A model generated the notes under the pieces. That model was not told the origin of the DNA. It did not search any database and was given only the letters and a program-made list of their open reading frames with translations. A stretch of DNA of 64,000 nt from contig NZ_CP021435.1 of assembly GCF_002549795.1 (NCBI RefSeq), positions 992,001 through 1,056,000 of the forward strand. The letters run 5' to 3'. Both the position numbers and the translations under genes were made by a program. This stretch comes from Halomonas beimenensis (GTDB taxonomy: Bacteria > Pseudomonadota > Gammaproteobacteria > Pseudomonadales > Halomonadaceae). Shown here piece by piece: positions 52,843-63,295 of the stretch (the first letter of the stretch is position 1; each line of letters starts with the position of its first letter).

Positions 52843-53234
52843 ATCCCTATCTCCTTGCAGGTACCATGCCGAAGAAAGCATAGCCGCTTGCTTGCGTTGA
52901 TGAGGCAAGCTGCTCGGCAGCGGGCGTGATGAAGGGCGCGGGGCCCGTGAAGCGGACGCAAGCTTACCAAAGCTTCCTATCTATTTGTTTTTCCGAGCAT
53001 GAGAAAGCGCAATGAGGCGAATTGAGGCCCCTGATACATGTGCGGTGGCGGGGAGTTGGGAGGATCGTCGACTCAAATGAGAATGATTGGATTTTGTATG
53101 TGAATGGCGGCGATCGTGTCGCGAAGTCCGCTCCCCGGGCGTTGAAACCGACAGGCAGAGGGTTCACATCGCCGGCATACAGGACTAAAATGGTCCGCAA
53201 TCGATCATCAGGGGTGTTCCCGGGGAGGCCCGCC
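52843..53234. other. 392-bp divergent intergenic region
   Basis: Holds the promoters of transporter copy B (minus) and the SUF regulator (plus). It is clearly more AT-rich than its surroundings (for example TATCTATTTGTTTTTCC near 52978). A frame in phase with the SUF regulator is open back to 53022, but its residues look random, so I see no gene. A Fur-like motif is noted separately. Confidence 0.6.
53073..53091 (+). promoter_or_regulatory. Possible Fur box upstream of the SUF regulator
   Basis: The 19 bases around AATGAGAATGATT match 11 of 19 positions of the classical Fur box GATAATGATAATCATTATC. The site lies about 145 bp before the regulator start, within an AT-rich patch. The match is moderate, so this is tentative; iron control of suf operons is well known. 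Confidence 0.35.
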
Positions 53235-53696
53235 TTGCTGAAGCTGTCCAGACTGACCGACTACGCGGCGGTGGTGATGGCGCAGATCGCCCGCCATCCG
53301 GAGCAGCCGCACGCCGCGGCCGAACTCGCCGAGGCGGTGCAGCTGCCGCATCCGACGGTCAGCAAGACCCTGAAGATGCTGGTGCGTGCCGGCCTGCTGG
53401 AGTCCCGGCGTGGCGCCCAGGGGGGCTACTCCCTGGCCCGGCCGGCGTCGCAGATCACCGCCAGCGACATCATCTCGGCCATCGAGGGGCCGGTGGCGAT
53501 GACCGAGTGCAGCCAGGCGGAGGGCGACTGCGACCTGGTGGCCACCTGCGGGGTCTCCGACAACTGGCAGCGGGTGTCGCTGGCGGTGCGCGCCCTGCTG
53601 GACAGCGTGACCCTGGCCCACCTGGCCGACACCACCCCGATCAAGCTGCCGGTGCAGCTGCCCATTCAGAGCGTGAGCCTGGCCGCCGAGGCCTGA
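53235..53696 (+). CDS. Rrf2-family SUF Fe-S assembly regulator
   Basis: 153 aa from TTG 53235, chosen because GGGGAGG precedes it and the family begins M-L-K-L-S-x-L-T-D-Y-A. N-terminal winged helix ([20 protein letters not shown], recognition helix near 35-55), then three Cys in [20 protein letters not shown], spaced C-x6-C-x5-C, expected to bind a Fe-S cluster as in IscR. It heads the suf operon with 70 bp before sufB and should sense cluster status. Confidence 0.9.
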   Translation: MLKLSRLTDYAAVVMAQIARHPEQPHAAAELAEAVQLPHPTVSKTLKMLVRAGLLESRRGAQGGYSLARPASQITASDIISAIEGPVAMTECSQAEGDCDLVATCGVSDNWQRVSLAVRALLDSVTLAHLADTTPIKLPVQLPIQSVSLAAEA

Positions 53697-53766
53697 TCAC
53701 CCGCGGATTCACCACCCGAGGCGAGCGCCGCTCGCCGACCCAACCAGCCCGGGAGGGGGACACATC

Positions 53767-55209
<1,443 letters not shown>

Positions 55210-55219
55210 GGAAACGGCT

Positions 55220-55324
55220 GCGCGACGCCTGCACGGCGTTGGAAGCAGGATCGAGAATGCTCATTTACGGTCGTAAACTCCGCTTCTCTCACCTGCTTCC
55301 GCCTTGTTCAGGCGCCGCTCGCGC
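55220..55324 (+). repeat. Nested ~105-nt hairpin element between sufB and sufC
   Basis: Five nested complementary pairs, in order from outside: GCGCGA 55220-55225 / TCGCGC 55319-55324; CGCCTG 55226-55231 / CAGGCG 55309-55314; GGAAGCAGG 55241-55249 / CCTGCTTCC 55292-55300; GAGAA 55253-55257 / TTCTC 55284-55288; TTTACG 55264-55269 / CGTAAA 55272-55277. The core resembles, from memory, short intergenic repeats seen across gammaproteobacteria. Probably an mRNA structure or mobile-type repeat. Confidence 0.7.
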
Positions 55325-55402
55325 GTTTCTCCGGATTCGCGAAAAGGTCACAACTTTCAAGGAGTCGCGGCGGCGGCTCATCACGAATCAAGGGTAATCA
55401 AG

Positions 55403-56151
<749 letters not shown>

Positions 56152-56155
<4 letters not shown>

Positions 56156-57501
56156 ACGAAGACGTGCAGCGCTTCCTCGACCGCCTGGCCGAGGCCGCGG
56201 CCGCCCGCGGCCCCGAGCCGACCTGGATCGCCGCCCGGCGCCAGGCCGGCGCCGCCCGCTTCGAGGCGCTCGGCTTCCCGCACCGGCGCATCGAGGAATG
56301 GAAGTACACCGACGTGCGCGACATCGCCTCCGGCGACTTCGTGCTGGCCGACGACGCCGACTTCTCCCCGGCCACCGCGGCGGCCCTGACCCTGCCGCTG
56401 GAGGCCCATCGGCTGACCTTCGTCGATGGCGTCTACGCCCCCGCCCTGTCGGATCTCGGCGACCTGCCGGCCGGCGTGCAGGTGCTGCCGCTGTCCCAGG
56501 CGCTGGAGGACAACCACGAAGCCGTGGGCGGCCCGCTCGGCCGGCTGACCGGCGTCGAGTTCTCGCCTTTCGCCGCCCTCAACACCGCCTTCATGGAGGA
56601 GGGGGCCGTGGTCCGGCTGGCGCCACGCACCGTGGTGGAGAAGCCCATCGTGCTGCAGTTCCTGTCCCGGTCCGGCGAGCGGGAGGTGATGAGCCACCCG
56701 CGCATCCTGGTCGAGGCCGGTGGCCGAAGCGAAGCCACCCTGATCGAGCACCACGTGGGCGAGGGCGAGGCCGCCAACTTCACCAACCTGGTGGAGGAGG
56801 TCATCCTCGACCGTGGCGCCATCCTGACCCATTACAAGCTGCAGGAAGCCCCGCTCCGGGATCGCCACGTGGCCAGCATTCACGTCGAGCAGGCCCGCGA
56901 CAGCCGCTATACCTCCTTCAACCTGAACCTGGGCGGCGGCCTGGTGCGCACCGACCTGATCAGCGACCTCAACGGCGAGGGCGCCGAGGCCGCCTTCCAT
57001 GGCCTCTTCTACGGCCAGGGCCGCCAGCACGTGGATAACCATACCCTGGTCAACCACAACGCCCCCCATACCCGGTCCAGCGAGAACTACAAGGGCATCC
57101 TCGACGATCGTGCCCATGGCGTCTTCAACGGCCGGGTGGTGGTGAAGCGCGACAGCCAGAAGATCGAGTCCGAGCAGAGCAACGCCAACCTGCTGCTCTC
57201 CGACCGCGCCGAGGTCGACACCAAGCCGGAGCTCGAGATCTACGCCGACGACGTCAAGTGCGCCCATGGCGCCACCACCGGCCAGCTCGACGAGGAGGCG
57301 GTCTACGCCCTGCGCACCCGGGGCATCGACGAGCAGACCGCCCGTGGCCTGCTGACCCTGGCCTTCGCCGGCGCGGCGATGGAGCTGGTCGACCTCGACG
57401 CCGTGGCCGAACGCGTGGAGCTCGCCGTGGCCGGCAAGCTGCCGGAGCGCTTCAACCTGGCCGGGCTGGTGGAGACCGCCGCGGCCCTCAACGAGGAATA
57501 A
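56152..57501 (+). CDS. sufD: Fe-S assembly protein SufD
   Basis: 449 aa. N-terminal helical region with RRIEEWKYTDVR, a central beta-helix and C-terminal CAHGATTGQLDEEAVYALRTRGID, the conserved Cys/His patch. Forms the SufBC2D scaffold. Overlaps sufC by 4 bp and precedes sufS by 4 bp. Confidence 0.96.
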
Positions 57502-57505
57502 GCCC

Positions 57506-58747
57506 ATGGCCGATTTCAGCGATCTGCTGCTGGACGTGGTCCGGGTCCGTCGCGACTTCCCGATCCTCGATCGGGAGGTCCATGGCAAGCCGCTGGTCTA
57601 CCTCGACAATGCGGCCACCAGCCAGACGCCGCGCCAGGTGATCGAGGTCTTCGACGACTACTATGGCCGCTACAACGCCAATATCCATCGCGGGCTGCAC
57701 ACCCTGGCCGACGAAGCCACCGCGGCCTTCGAGGGGACCCGGGAGACGGTGCGGTCCTTCCTCAATGCCGCCGAGACCCGGGAGATCGTCTTCACCCGCG
57801 GCACCACCGAGGCCATCAACCTGGTGGCCAACAGCTGGGGGCGCGCGAACCTGGGGCCCGGCGACGAGGTCCTGATCTCGCGCATGGAGCACCACTCCAA
57901 CATCGTGCCCTGGCAGCTGCTGGCCGGCGAGCTGGGCTTCACTCTCAAGGTGATCCCGGTGGACGAGCGCGGCGTCCTGGACCAGGCGGCCTATCGCGAC
58001 CTGATCTCCGAGCGCACGCGGCTGGTGGCGGTCAATCACGTCTCCAACGCCTTCGGGACCATCAACCCCGTGGCCGAGATGGCCCGGGTGGCCCACGAAC
58101 ACGGCGCCCTGATCCTGGTCGACGGCGCCCAGGCGGCCCCGCATCAGTCGATCGACGTCCGTGAGATCGGCGCCGACTTCTACGCCTTCTCCGGCCACAA
58201 GGTCTACGGGCCCACCGGCGTCGGGGTGCTCTATGGCCGCGCCGAGCTGCTCGAGGCCATGCCGCCCTGGCAGGGCGGCGGCGAGATGATCAAGATGGTG
58301 TCCTTCGAGACGCCCACCACCTTCGCCGACATCCCCCACAAGTTCGAGGCGGGCACCCCGGCCATCGCCGAGGTCATTGCCCTGGGCCGGGCACTGCAGT
58401 GGGTGGGCGAGATCGGCCTGGAGCTGATCACCGCCTGGGAGTCGCGGCTCCTCCAGCACGCCACCGAAGGCGTGGCCGGCATCGATGGCCTGCGTATCCT
58501 GGGCACCGCGCCGGACAAGGCCGGCGTGCTGTCCTTCGTGGTCGACGGTGCCCACGCCCAGGACATCGGGCTGCTGATCGATCAGCTCGGCGTGGCGATC
58601 CGTACCGGGCACCACTGCGCCCAGCCGCTGCTGTCCTCGTTCGGGGTGGACGCCACCTGCCGCGCCTCCTTCGCCGCCTACAACACCCCCGAGGAAGTCG
58701 ATGTCTTCGTCGAGGGCCTCGAGCGCGTCGTGGGCATGCTGCGATAA
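57506..58747 (+). CDS. sufS: Cysteine desulfurase SufS
   Basis: 413 aa, class V PLP aminotransferase fold (NifS-type, group II). PLP Lys in FSGHKVYGPTGVG, catalytic Cys in RASFAAYNTPEEV region preceded by RTGHHCAQPLL. It supplies persulfide sulfur from cysteine. Neither sufE nor sufU is present in this operon, so the sulfur acceptor must be encoded elsewhere or be the scaffold itself. Confidence 0.95.
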   Translation: MADFSDLLLDVVRVRRDFPILDREVHGKPLVYLDNAATSQTPRQVIEVFDDYYGRYNANIHRGLHTLADEATAAFEGTRETVRSFLNAAETREIVFTRGTTEAINLVANSWGRANLGPGDEVLISRMEHHSNIVPWQLLAGELGFTLKVIPVDERGVLDQAAYRDLISERTRLVAVNHVSNAFGTINPVAEMARVAHEHGALILVDGAQAAPHQSIDVREIGADFYAFSGHKVYGPTGVGVLYGRAELLEAMPPWQGGGEMIKMVSFETPTTFADIPHKFEAGTPAIAEVIALGRALQWVGEIGLELITAWESRLLQHATEGVAGIDGLRILGTAPDKAGVLSFVVDGAHAQDIGLLIDQLGVAIRTGHHCAQPLLSSFGVDATCRASFAAYNTPEEVDVFVEGLERVVGMLR

Positions 58748-58755
58748 GGAGTCTC

Positions 58756-59328
58756 ATGAGCGACAAGGATCCATTGGCGACCCTGCACAAGGGGCAGACC
58801 CTGCCCCTGCAGCGCGACGTCGAGGCCATCTCCATTCCCTTCGGCAAGACGGTGACGCTGGCAGAGGACAGCGAGGTCAGCGTCATGCAGGCCAAGGGCA
58901 GCTCGGTGAGCGTGGGCCACGAGGGACGGCTCTACCTCATCGAGGGCCGCAATCTCGATGCCCTGGGCCTCGAGGCCCTGCCCCGGCCGACCCTGCCCGA
59001 GGACGCCTCCGAGGAGGAGATCGAGCGGTTCGTCTGGGATCAGCTGCGGACCTGCTTCGACCCCGAGATCCCGGTCAACATCGTCGACCTGGGGCTGGTC
59101 TATGGTTGTCGCATCGAGCGGCTGATCACCGGCGAGCGCATCGTCACCATCCGCATGACGCTGACCGCCCCGGGCTGTGGCATGGGGGACGTCATCGCCG
59201 CCGATGCCCGCAACAAGATCCTCGGGGCCCCCCAGATCAGCCAGGTCCACACCGAGATCGTCTTCGACCCGCCCTGGAGCCGCGAGATGATGACCGACGA
59301 GGCGAAGCTCGAGCTCGGAATGTTCTAG
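58756..59328 (+). CDS. sufT: SufT (MIP18/DUF59-family Fe-S maturation factor)
   Basis: 190 aa from ATG 58756. An N-terminal ~75-residue extension (LIEGRNLDALGLEALPRPTLP ends it) precedes the DUF59 domain with DPEIPVNIVDLGLVYGCRIE and TAPGCGMGDVIAADARNKI, containing the conserved Cys. This length matches SufT rather than a stand-alone MIP18 domain. Assists cluster maturation when iron or SufA-like carriers are limited. Last clear suf gene; 17 bp later the SanA-like gene starts. Confidence 0.92.
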   Translation: MSDKDPLATLHKGQTLPLQRDVEAISIPFGKTVTLAEDSEVSVMQAKGSSVSVGHEGRLYLIEGRNLDALGLEALPRPTLPEDASEEEIERFVWDQLRTCFDPEIPVNIVDLGLVYGCRIERLITGERIVTIRMTLTAPGCGMGDVIAADARNKILGAPQISQVHTEIVFDPPWSREMMTDEAKLELGMF

Positions 59329-59345
59329 GTGGGCGGGGAGGTCGA

Positions 59346-60098
59346 TTGACCAGGACGCTGTGGCAAGCCGCCAGGTGGATGCTGATGTCGCTGGGAGCGC
59401 TCGCGCTCCTGGCGACGCTGCTGTTCGTGGGCGGCAATGTCTGGGTCCTCGCCGAGACCCGCGGCCGCATCGATCATCGCCTCGAGACGTGTCGTCCCGA
59501 ACGGGTGGGGATCGTCTTCGGTACCTCCCACTGGACCCGCCGCGGGACTCGCAACCCGCACTTCGAGGGACGCATGCAGGCCGCGGCCTGGCTGCTCCTG
59601 GAAGGTCGGGTGGCGCACCTGCTGCTCTCGGGCGACAACAGCACCCGCTACTACAACGAACCGGTGACCATGTGGCGGGACCTGCGCGGGCGTCAGGTGC
59701 CGGACGCCGCCATGACCCTGGACTACGCCGGCTTCAGCACCTTCGATACCCTGGCACGGGCACGGGACGTCTTCGAGGTGGACGAGGCCCTGCTGATCAC
59801 CCAGTCCTGGCACCTGCCCCGGGCGCTGTTCATCGCCCGGGCGCTGGGCCTGGAGACCCGCGGCTGCGCGGCGCCCGAACGGCCGTCGGAAGGGACCCTG
59901 TGGCTGCGGGCACGGGAATGGGTCGCGCGGGTGGCGACCCTGGGGGATCTCTACCTGTGGGGGCGCGAGCCCCATTTCCTGGGGCCGCAGGAGCCGCTTG
60001 AGATCCTGCCGGAAGCCGTCAACGCCGCTGGTGCTTCTTCTGTTGGCGGTACAGCTCGCGAATCAACGCGCGACAGTTCTTCCAGCAGTCCTCGATGA
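59346..60098 (+). CDS. SanA/YdcF-family (DUF218) inner-membrane protein, TTG start
   Basis: 250 aa if started at TTG 59346, preceded by GGGGAGG five bases upstream. N-terminal membrane anchor (residues 10-32), then the DUF218 domain: VGIVFGTSHWTRRG, LLLSGDNSTRYYNEPVTMWRDL, LDYAGFSTFDTLARAR, LITQSWHLPRAL. SanA helps the envelope exclude vancomycin at high temperature. The DUF218 part ends near FLGPQEPLEIL; the last ~25 residues are Ser/Arg-rich and overlap the opposing gene by 80 bp, so that tail may be incidental. Confidence 0.78.
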   Translation: MTRTLWQAARWMLMSLGALALLATLLFVGGNVWVLAETRGRIDHRLETCRPERVGIVFGTSHWTRRGTRNPHFEGRMQAAAWLLLEGRVAHLLLSGDNSTRYYNEPVTMWRDLRGRQVPDAAMTLDYAGFSTFDTLARARDVFEVDEALLITQSWHLPRALFIARALGLETRGCAAPERPSEGTLWLRAREWVARVATLGDLYLWGREPHFLGPQEPLEILPEAVNAAGASSVGGTARESTRDSSSSSPR

Positions 60099-60465
60099 CC
60101 GGCTCGATGGGCTCGGGCAGGGGATGGGTGAACAGGGTCGACAGGGCCTGCATCAGCACCCGTTCCTGCTCCAGGAGTTCGTTGATCAGCACCTGGCTGT
60201 CGTCGCCGACGAAGCTCTTCAGCCGGCTCCACAGCCACATGTAGTCGTCGCGCTCGACGTCGGCGTCGCGGGGGAGGAGATCCAGGTGCTTGCGGGCCAG
60301 TTCCTGCAACTCGCGCATCGACGCCGCCCGCGCTTCGAAGTAAGGCTGCAGGGCCTTGCGCAGGGTCGGTTTCAGGCGTTCGTGGTTGTCCTGAAAGTAG
60401 TCGATGCTGTCGGCCAGCGCCTCGAGGACGCTGTCCATCGCCACCTGGCGATTGTCGAGAAACAT
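60019..60465 (-). CDS. Conserved-looking all-helical hypothetical protein
   Basis: 148 aa. Entirely helical and charged, with amphipathic heptad-like segments (ADSIDYFQDNHERLKPTLRK, ELQELARKHLDLL) and a Lys/Arg-rich end QQKKHQRR. A GGAGG-like site precedes ATG 60465. No Cys motif or membrane segment. Family not recognised; four-helix bundle of DUF2383-like type is one possibility. Overlaps the SanA-like gene end by 80 bp. Confidence 0.65.
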   Translation of the reverse strand: MFLDNRQVAMDSVLEALADSIDYFQDNHERLKPTLRKALQPYFEARAASMRELQELARKHLDLLPRDADVERDDYMWLWSRLKSFVGDDSQVLINELLEQERVLMQALSTLFTHPLPEPIEPVIEDCWKNCRALIRELYRQQKKHQRR

Positions 60466-60544
60466 GGGCGGTCACCTCCTCCGGTGACGCAGATTGTGGG
60501 GGTGTCGCCGGTCTTTTGCCACCCCCACCGGGCAAATAATTGCG

Positions 60545-61453
60545 TTAGCCTTTAGGCTTGGGCGGCACCTTGCGTCGGGGCGTCGAGCTCTTCTCCAGGT
60601 GTTCGATGATCAGGCCGGCGATGTCCTTGCCGGTGGCGGTCTCGATGCCCTGCAGGCCGGGGGAGGAGTTGACCTCCATGATCACCGGCCCATGGTTGGA
60701 ACGCAGCAGGTCGACCCCGGCCACCTTCAGCCCCATGGCCTTGGCGGCGCGGATCGCCGTGGAGCGCTCCTCCGGGGTGATGCGGATCACGCTGGCACTG
60801 CCGCCGCGATGCAGGTTGGAACGGAACTCGCCCTCGACGGCCTGGCGCTTCATGGAGGCGACCACCTTGTCGCCGATCACCAGGCAGCGGATATCCGCGC
60901 CCCTGGCCTCCTTGATGTACTCCTGGACCATGATGTTCGCCTTCATGCCCATGAAGGCCTGGATCACCGACTCCGCGGCCTGGTTGGTCTCGGCCAGCAC
61001 CACGCCGTTGCCCTGGGTGCCTTCCAGCAGCTTGATGACCAGGGGGGCGCCGCGGACCATGGTGATCAGGTCGGGGATGTCGTCCGGGGAGTGGGCGAAG
61101 CCGGTGACCGGCAGGCCGATGCCCTTGCGGGACAGCAGCTGCAGGGAGCGCAGCTTGTCCCGGGAGCGGGTGATGCCCACGCTGTCGTTGAGCACCTGGG
61201 TGCCCATCATCTCGAACTGGCGCAGCACGGCGCAGCCATAGAAGGTGATGGAGGCGCCGATGCGCGGGATGACCGCATCGAAGGGCTCCAGCTCCTCACC
61301 CTTGTAGTGGATCGAGGGATGGTGCGAGGCGATGCTCATGTAGCAGCGTAGGGTATCGACCACCCGCGCGGTGTGCCCCCGTTGCTCGGCGGCCTCGAGC
61401 AGCCGGCGGGTGGAATAGAGCTTGCGATTGCGTGAGAGCAGCGCGATATGCAT
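60545..61453 (-). CDS. rimK: RimK-type alpha-L-glutamate ligase
   Basis: 302 aa, matching RimK length. N-terminal [18 protein letters not shown], then ATP-grasp motifs [35 protein letters not shown] and the metal-binding [15 protein letters not shown]. Adds glutamate to the C-terminus of ribosomal protein S6 or makes poly-alpha-glutamate. Operon with the retropepsin-like protease upstream (28 bp gap) and the DUF3549 gene. Confidence 0.95.
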   Translation of the reverse strand: MHIALLSRNRKLYSTRRLLEAAEQRGHTARVVDTLRCYMSIASHHPSIHYKGEELEPFDAVIPRIGASITFYGCAVLRQFEMMGTQVLNDSVGITRSRDKLRSLQLLSRKGIGLPVTGFAHSPDDIPDLITMVRGAPLVIKLLEGTQGNGVVLAETNQAAESVIQAFMGMKANIMVQEYIKEARGADIRCLVIGDKVVASMKRQAVEGEFRSNLHRGGSASVIRITPEERSTAIRAAKAMGLKVAGVDLLRSNHGPVIMEVNSSPGLQGIETATGKDIAGLIIEHLEKSSTPRRKVPPKPKG

Positions 61454-61480
61454 GAGGCCTCCGTTGCCGTGGGCCGGGGG

Positions 61481-61918
61481 TCAGGGTTCGCCGTGCAGGA
61501 AGCCGGCGCCGGGCGCCACCAGGAGCCGGCGCAGGGCGCGGCGTCCGAGCAGCATGGGATGACGCATGTTGCGACGGTCGGCGAGCGTCAGCTCCACCGG
61601 GAACTCCAGCTCGCCCAGCCGCATGGGGGTGCGGATCACGTAGCGCCATTCGGCCTGGCCGTTGGAGCTGGTGACCCGTCGTCGGTCGTGGAGGTGCAGG
61701 CGATACACATGGGCCGGGCTGGACGGCCCCCCGCTCCGGGTGGTGAAGCTCACCCAGAGGTGGCCGTCCTCCTCGAAGGACTCGATGTCCTCGGCGTGCA
61801 GCGCCGAGGTGCGCGCCCCGGTGTCGGCCTTGGCGCACAGGATCAGGCCGAGTTCCGGCAGGGCCACCATCTCCCGGCGCCCGATCACCGCCTTGGGTTG
61901 GTAGGGCATCTCCCTCAT
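61481..61918 (-). CDS. RimK-associated aspartic (retropepsin-like) protease
   Basis: 145 aa, no signal peptide. Catalytic motif KADTGARTSALHA (D32) and HPMLLGRRALRRLL, as in the RimB/ATP-dependent zinc protease family. Probably trims glutamate added by RimK, next gene in the operon. Paralogue of the secreted protein at 21640-22203. Confidence 0.9.
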   Translation of the reverse strand: MREMPYQPKAVIGRREMVALPELGLILCAKADTGARTSALHAEDIESFEEDGHLWVSFTTRSGGPSSPAHVYRLHLHDRRRVTSSNGQAEWRYVIRTPMRLGELEFPVELTLADRRNMRHPMLLGRRALRRLLVAPGAGFLHGEP

Positions 61919-61922
61919 CTCA

Positions 61923-62966
61923 TCACTCCTCGTGGGACCCTCGACGTGACAGTCCGGCCAGCCGACACCCGATCGCGGAATCCGGGGCCGCCTCGCGCAG
62001 CGTCATCAGTACCGGCAGGCGCAGCCGCGGGATCAGGGCCAGGTCCCGAGCCACCGCGGTGAAGTCCGCCTGGGGCGACTCGGCCAGCCGAGTCAGGAAG
62101 TGAGGCAGCCGCTCGCCGTGCTCCAGGTGGCGCCAGCCGCGCGCCGCCATCGCCGCCAGCAGGTCCGGGCCGCAGGCGTCCGGGTCGGCCAGCAGGGCGT
62201 CGAACCAGTCGCCGGCGAGATCGGGCTCCGCACCGGCCACGGCCCGCACGCAGGCGCAGAAGCCCTCGACGTCGCCGGCCCTGGCGGCCGCCTCGCCGCG
62301 AGCCCGCAACGCCTCGGCCAGCACGCCGGGCACCGCGACGTGTTCCAGACAGTAACACAGCGAGGCCAGCACCTCGTCGGGCAGCGACGGCAGGCGCTCG
62401 GCCAGGCGTGCCGCCTGGGCGACGTCCATGCGCACCGCGAAGTCGGCCAGGCCCTGCAACCCGAGGGCCCGCCAGTCCAGTTCCTGCTGCCCCTCCAGGT
62501 AGGCTTCCGCCGGTTCCAGGTGCTGGCTCGCCGGCAGGCCCAGGTCGCGGTTCGCCCGGGCATGGAGGACCGCCTGGAAGGGCAGGGCGGGAGTGAACGC
62601 CAGGGGGTTGTCCTTCATCAGGTTGTCGACCGCCTCGCCGTCTTCCCGCCCCAGGCCCTGGACGTTGCGGCCCAGGGTCTCCAGCAGGCGCTGCAGGAAG
62701 GCGTCGCGGGGCGCCGGATCCAGACGGCCCTGCTCGTCCAGCGGCAGGGCCAGGAACCAGATCAGCGGGTCCGTCAGCTCGCCGATGCGAAATACCATGG
62801 CCAGCCGGGCCGTGCCCTGCCAGGGCTGTGGCCAGGGCTGGGCATCGTGCTCCAGCGCCGCCAGGGTGGCGAGGTCGCAGGGCTCGACGCGGCGCCCGAG
62901 GTGGTAGAGCCTGAGCTCGGCCCCGGTGCGCACGAAGAAATCATGAAGGCTGTGGATCGGCTGCAT
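61923..62966 (-). CDS. DUF3549-family protein
   Basis: 347 aa. HSLHDFFVRTGAELRLYHLGRR at the N-terminus (first 20 typical) and DPLIWFLALPLDEQG match DUF3549; the rest is HEAT-like helices rich in Ala and Leu. Function unknown. Starts upstream of the RimK-associated protease by 4 bp, so the three genes probably form an operon. Confidence 0.75.
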   Translation of the reverse strand: MQPIHSLHDFFVRTGAELRLYHLGRRVEPCDLATLAALEHDAQPWPQPWQGTARLAMVFRIGELTDPLIWFLALPLDEQGRLDPAPRDAFLQRLLETLGRNVQGLGREDGEAVDNLMKDNPLAFTPALPFQAVLHARANRDLGLPASQHLEPAEAYLEGQQELDWRALGLQGLADFAVRMDVAQAARLAERLPSLPDEVLASLCYCLEHVAVPGVLAEALRARGEAAARAGDVEGFCACVRAVAGAEPDLAGDWFDALLADPDACGPDLLAAMAARGWRHLEHGERLPHFLTRLAESPQADFTAVARDLALIPRLRLPVLMTLREAAPDSAIGCRLAGLSRRGSHEE

Positions 62967-63295
62967 GCTGTCTCCCCTGTCTCGGACCGTGCACTCTACC
63001 GCGCCCCCCGCATCCTGTCAGCCCGGCAAGGGCCTCGGGGAGAGACGGTTGATCAATTCCTGATCAATCCTCGTCGGCGCCCATGGCCAGCGGCCTCGGA
63101 CGAGGTTTCCAGGGGTTATCCACAGGGACGTTCAGCCTTGCTGTGAATGAACATCCTGCGCACGGCGACTATAGCAGGCATAATTGACGGCTATTGGTCG
63201 TGCCCCGGGATTTTTCCTAGGGTATGTGTAAAAATGGAATAACACGAAGTGTTGGTTATTCCATGTCACTCTTTTCAGCCACTGGAGGCACCCTC
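62967..63295. other. 329-bp divergent intergenic region
   Basis: Holds promoters for the DUF3549-rimK operon and the amino-acid binding protein. A single perfect DnaA-box sequence TTATCCACA lies at 63116-63124, without the cluster expected of an origin. An imperfect inverted repeat is noted separately. No gene seen. Confidence 0.6.
63234..63264 (+). promoter_or_regulatory. Inverted repeat upstream of the amino-acid binding protein gene
   Basis: ATGGAATAACAC (63234-63245) faces GTGTTGGTTATTCCAT (63249-63264), a 12-bp dyad with a GG bulge and a three-base loop, 31 bp before the start codon. It may be an operator or a leader hairpin. Confidence 0.4.

Noticed and set aside
53022..53234. N-terminal extension of the SUF regulator from ATG 53022
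   Set aside because: The extra 71 residues match nothing in Rrf2 proteins, and a TTG with a strong ribosome site fits the conserved N-terminus.
63116..63124. Perfect DnaA box TTATCCACA as a sign of oriC
   Set aside because: A single box without AT-rich repeats, further boxes, dnaA, dnaN or gidA nearby.
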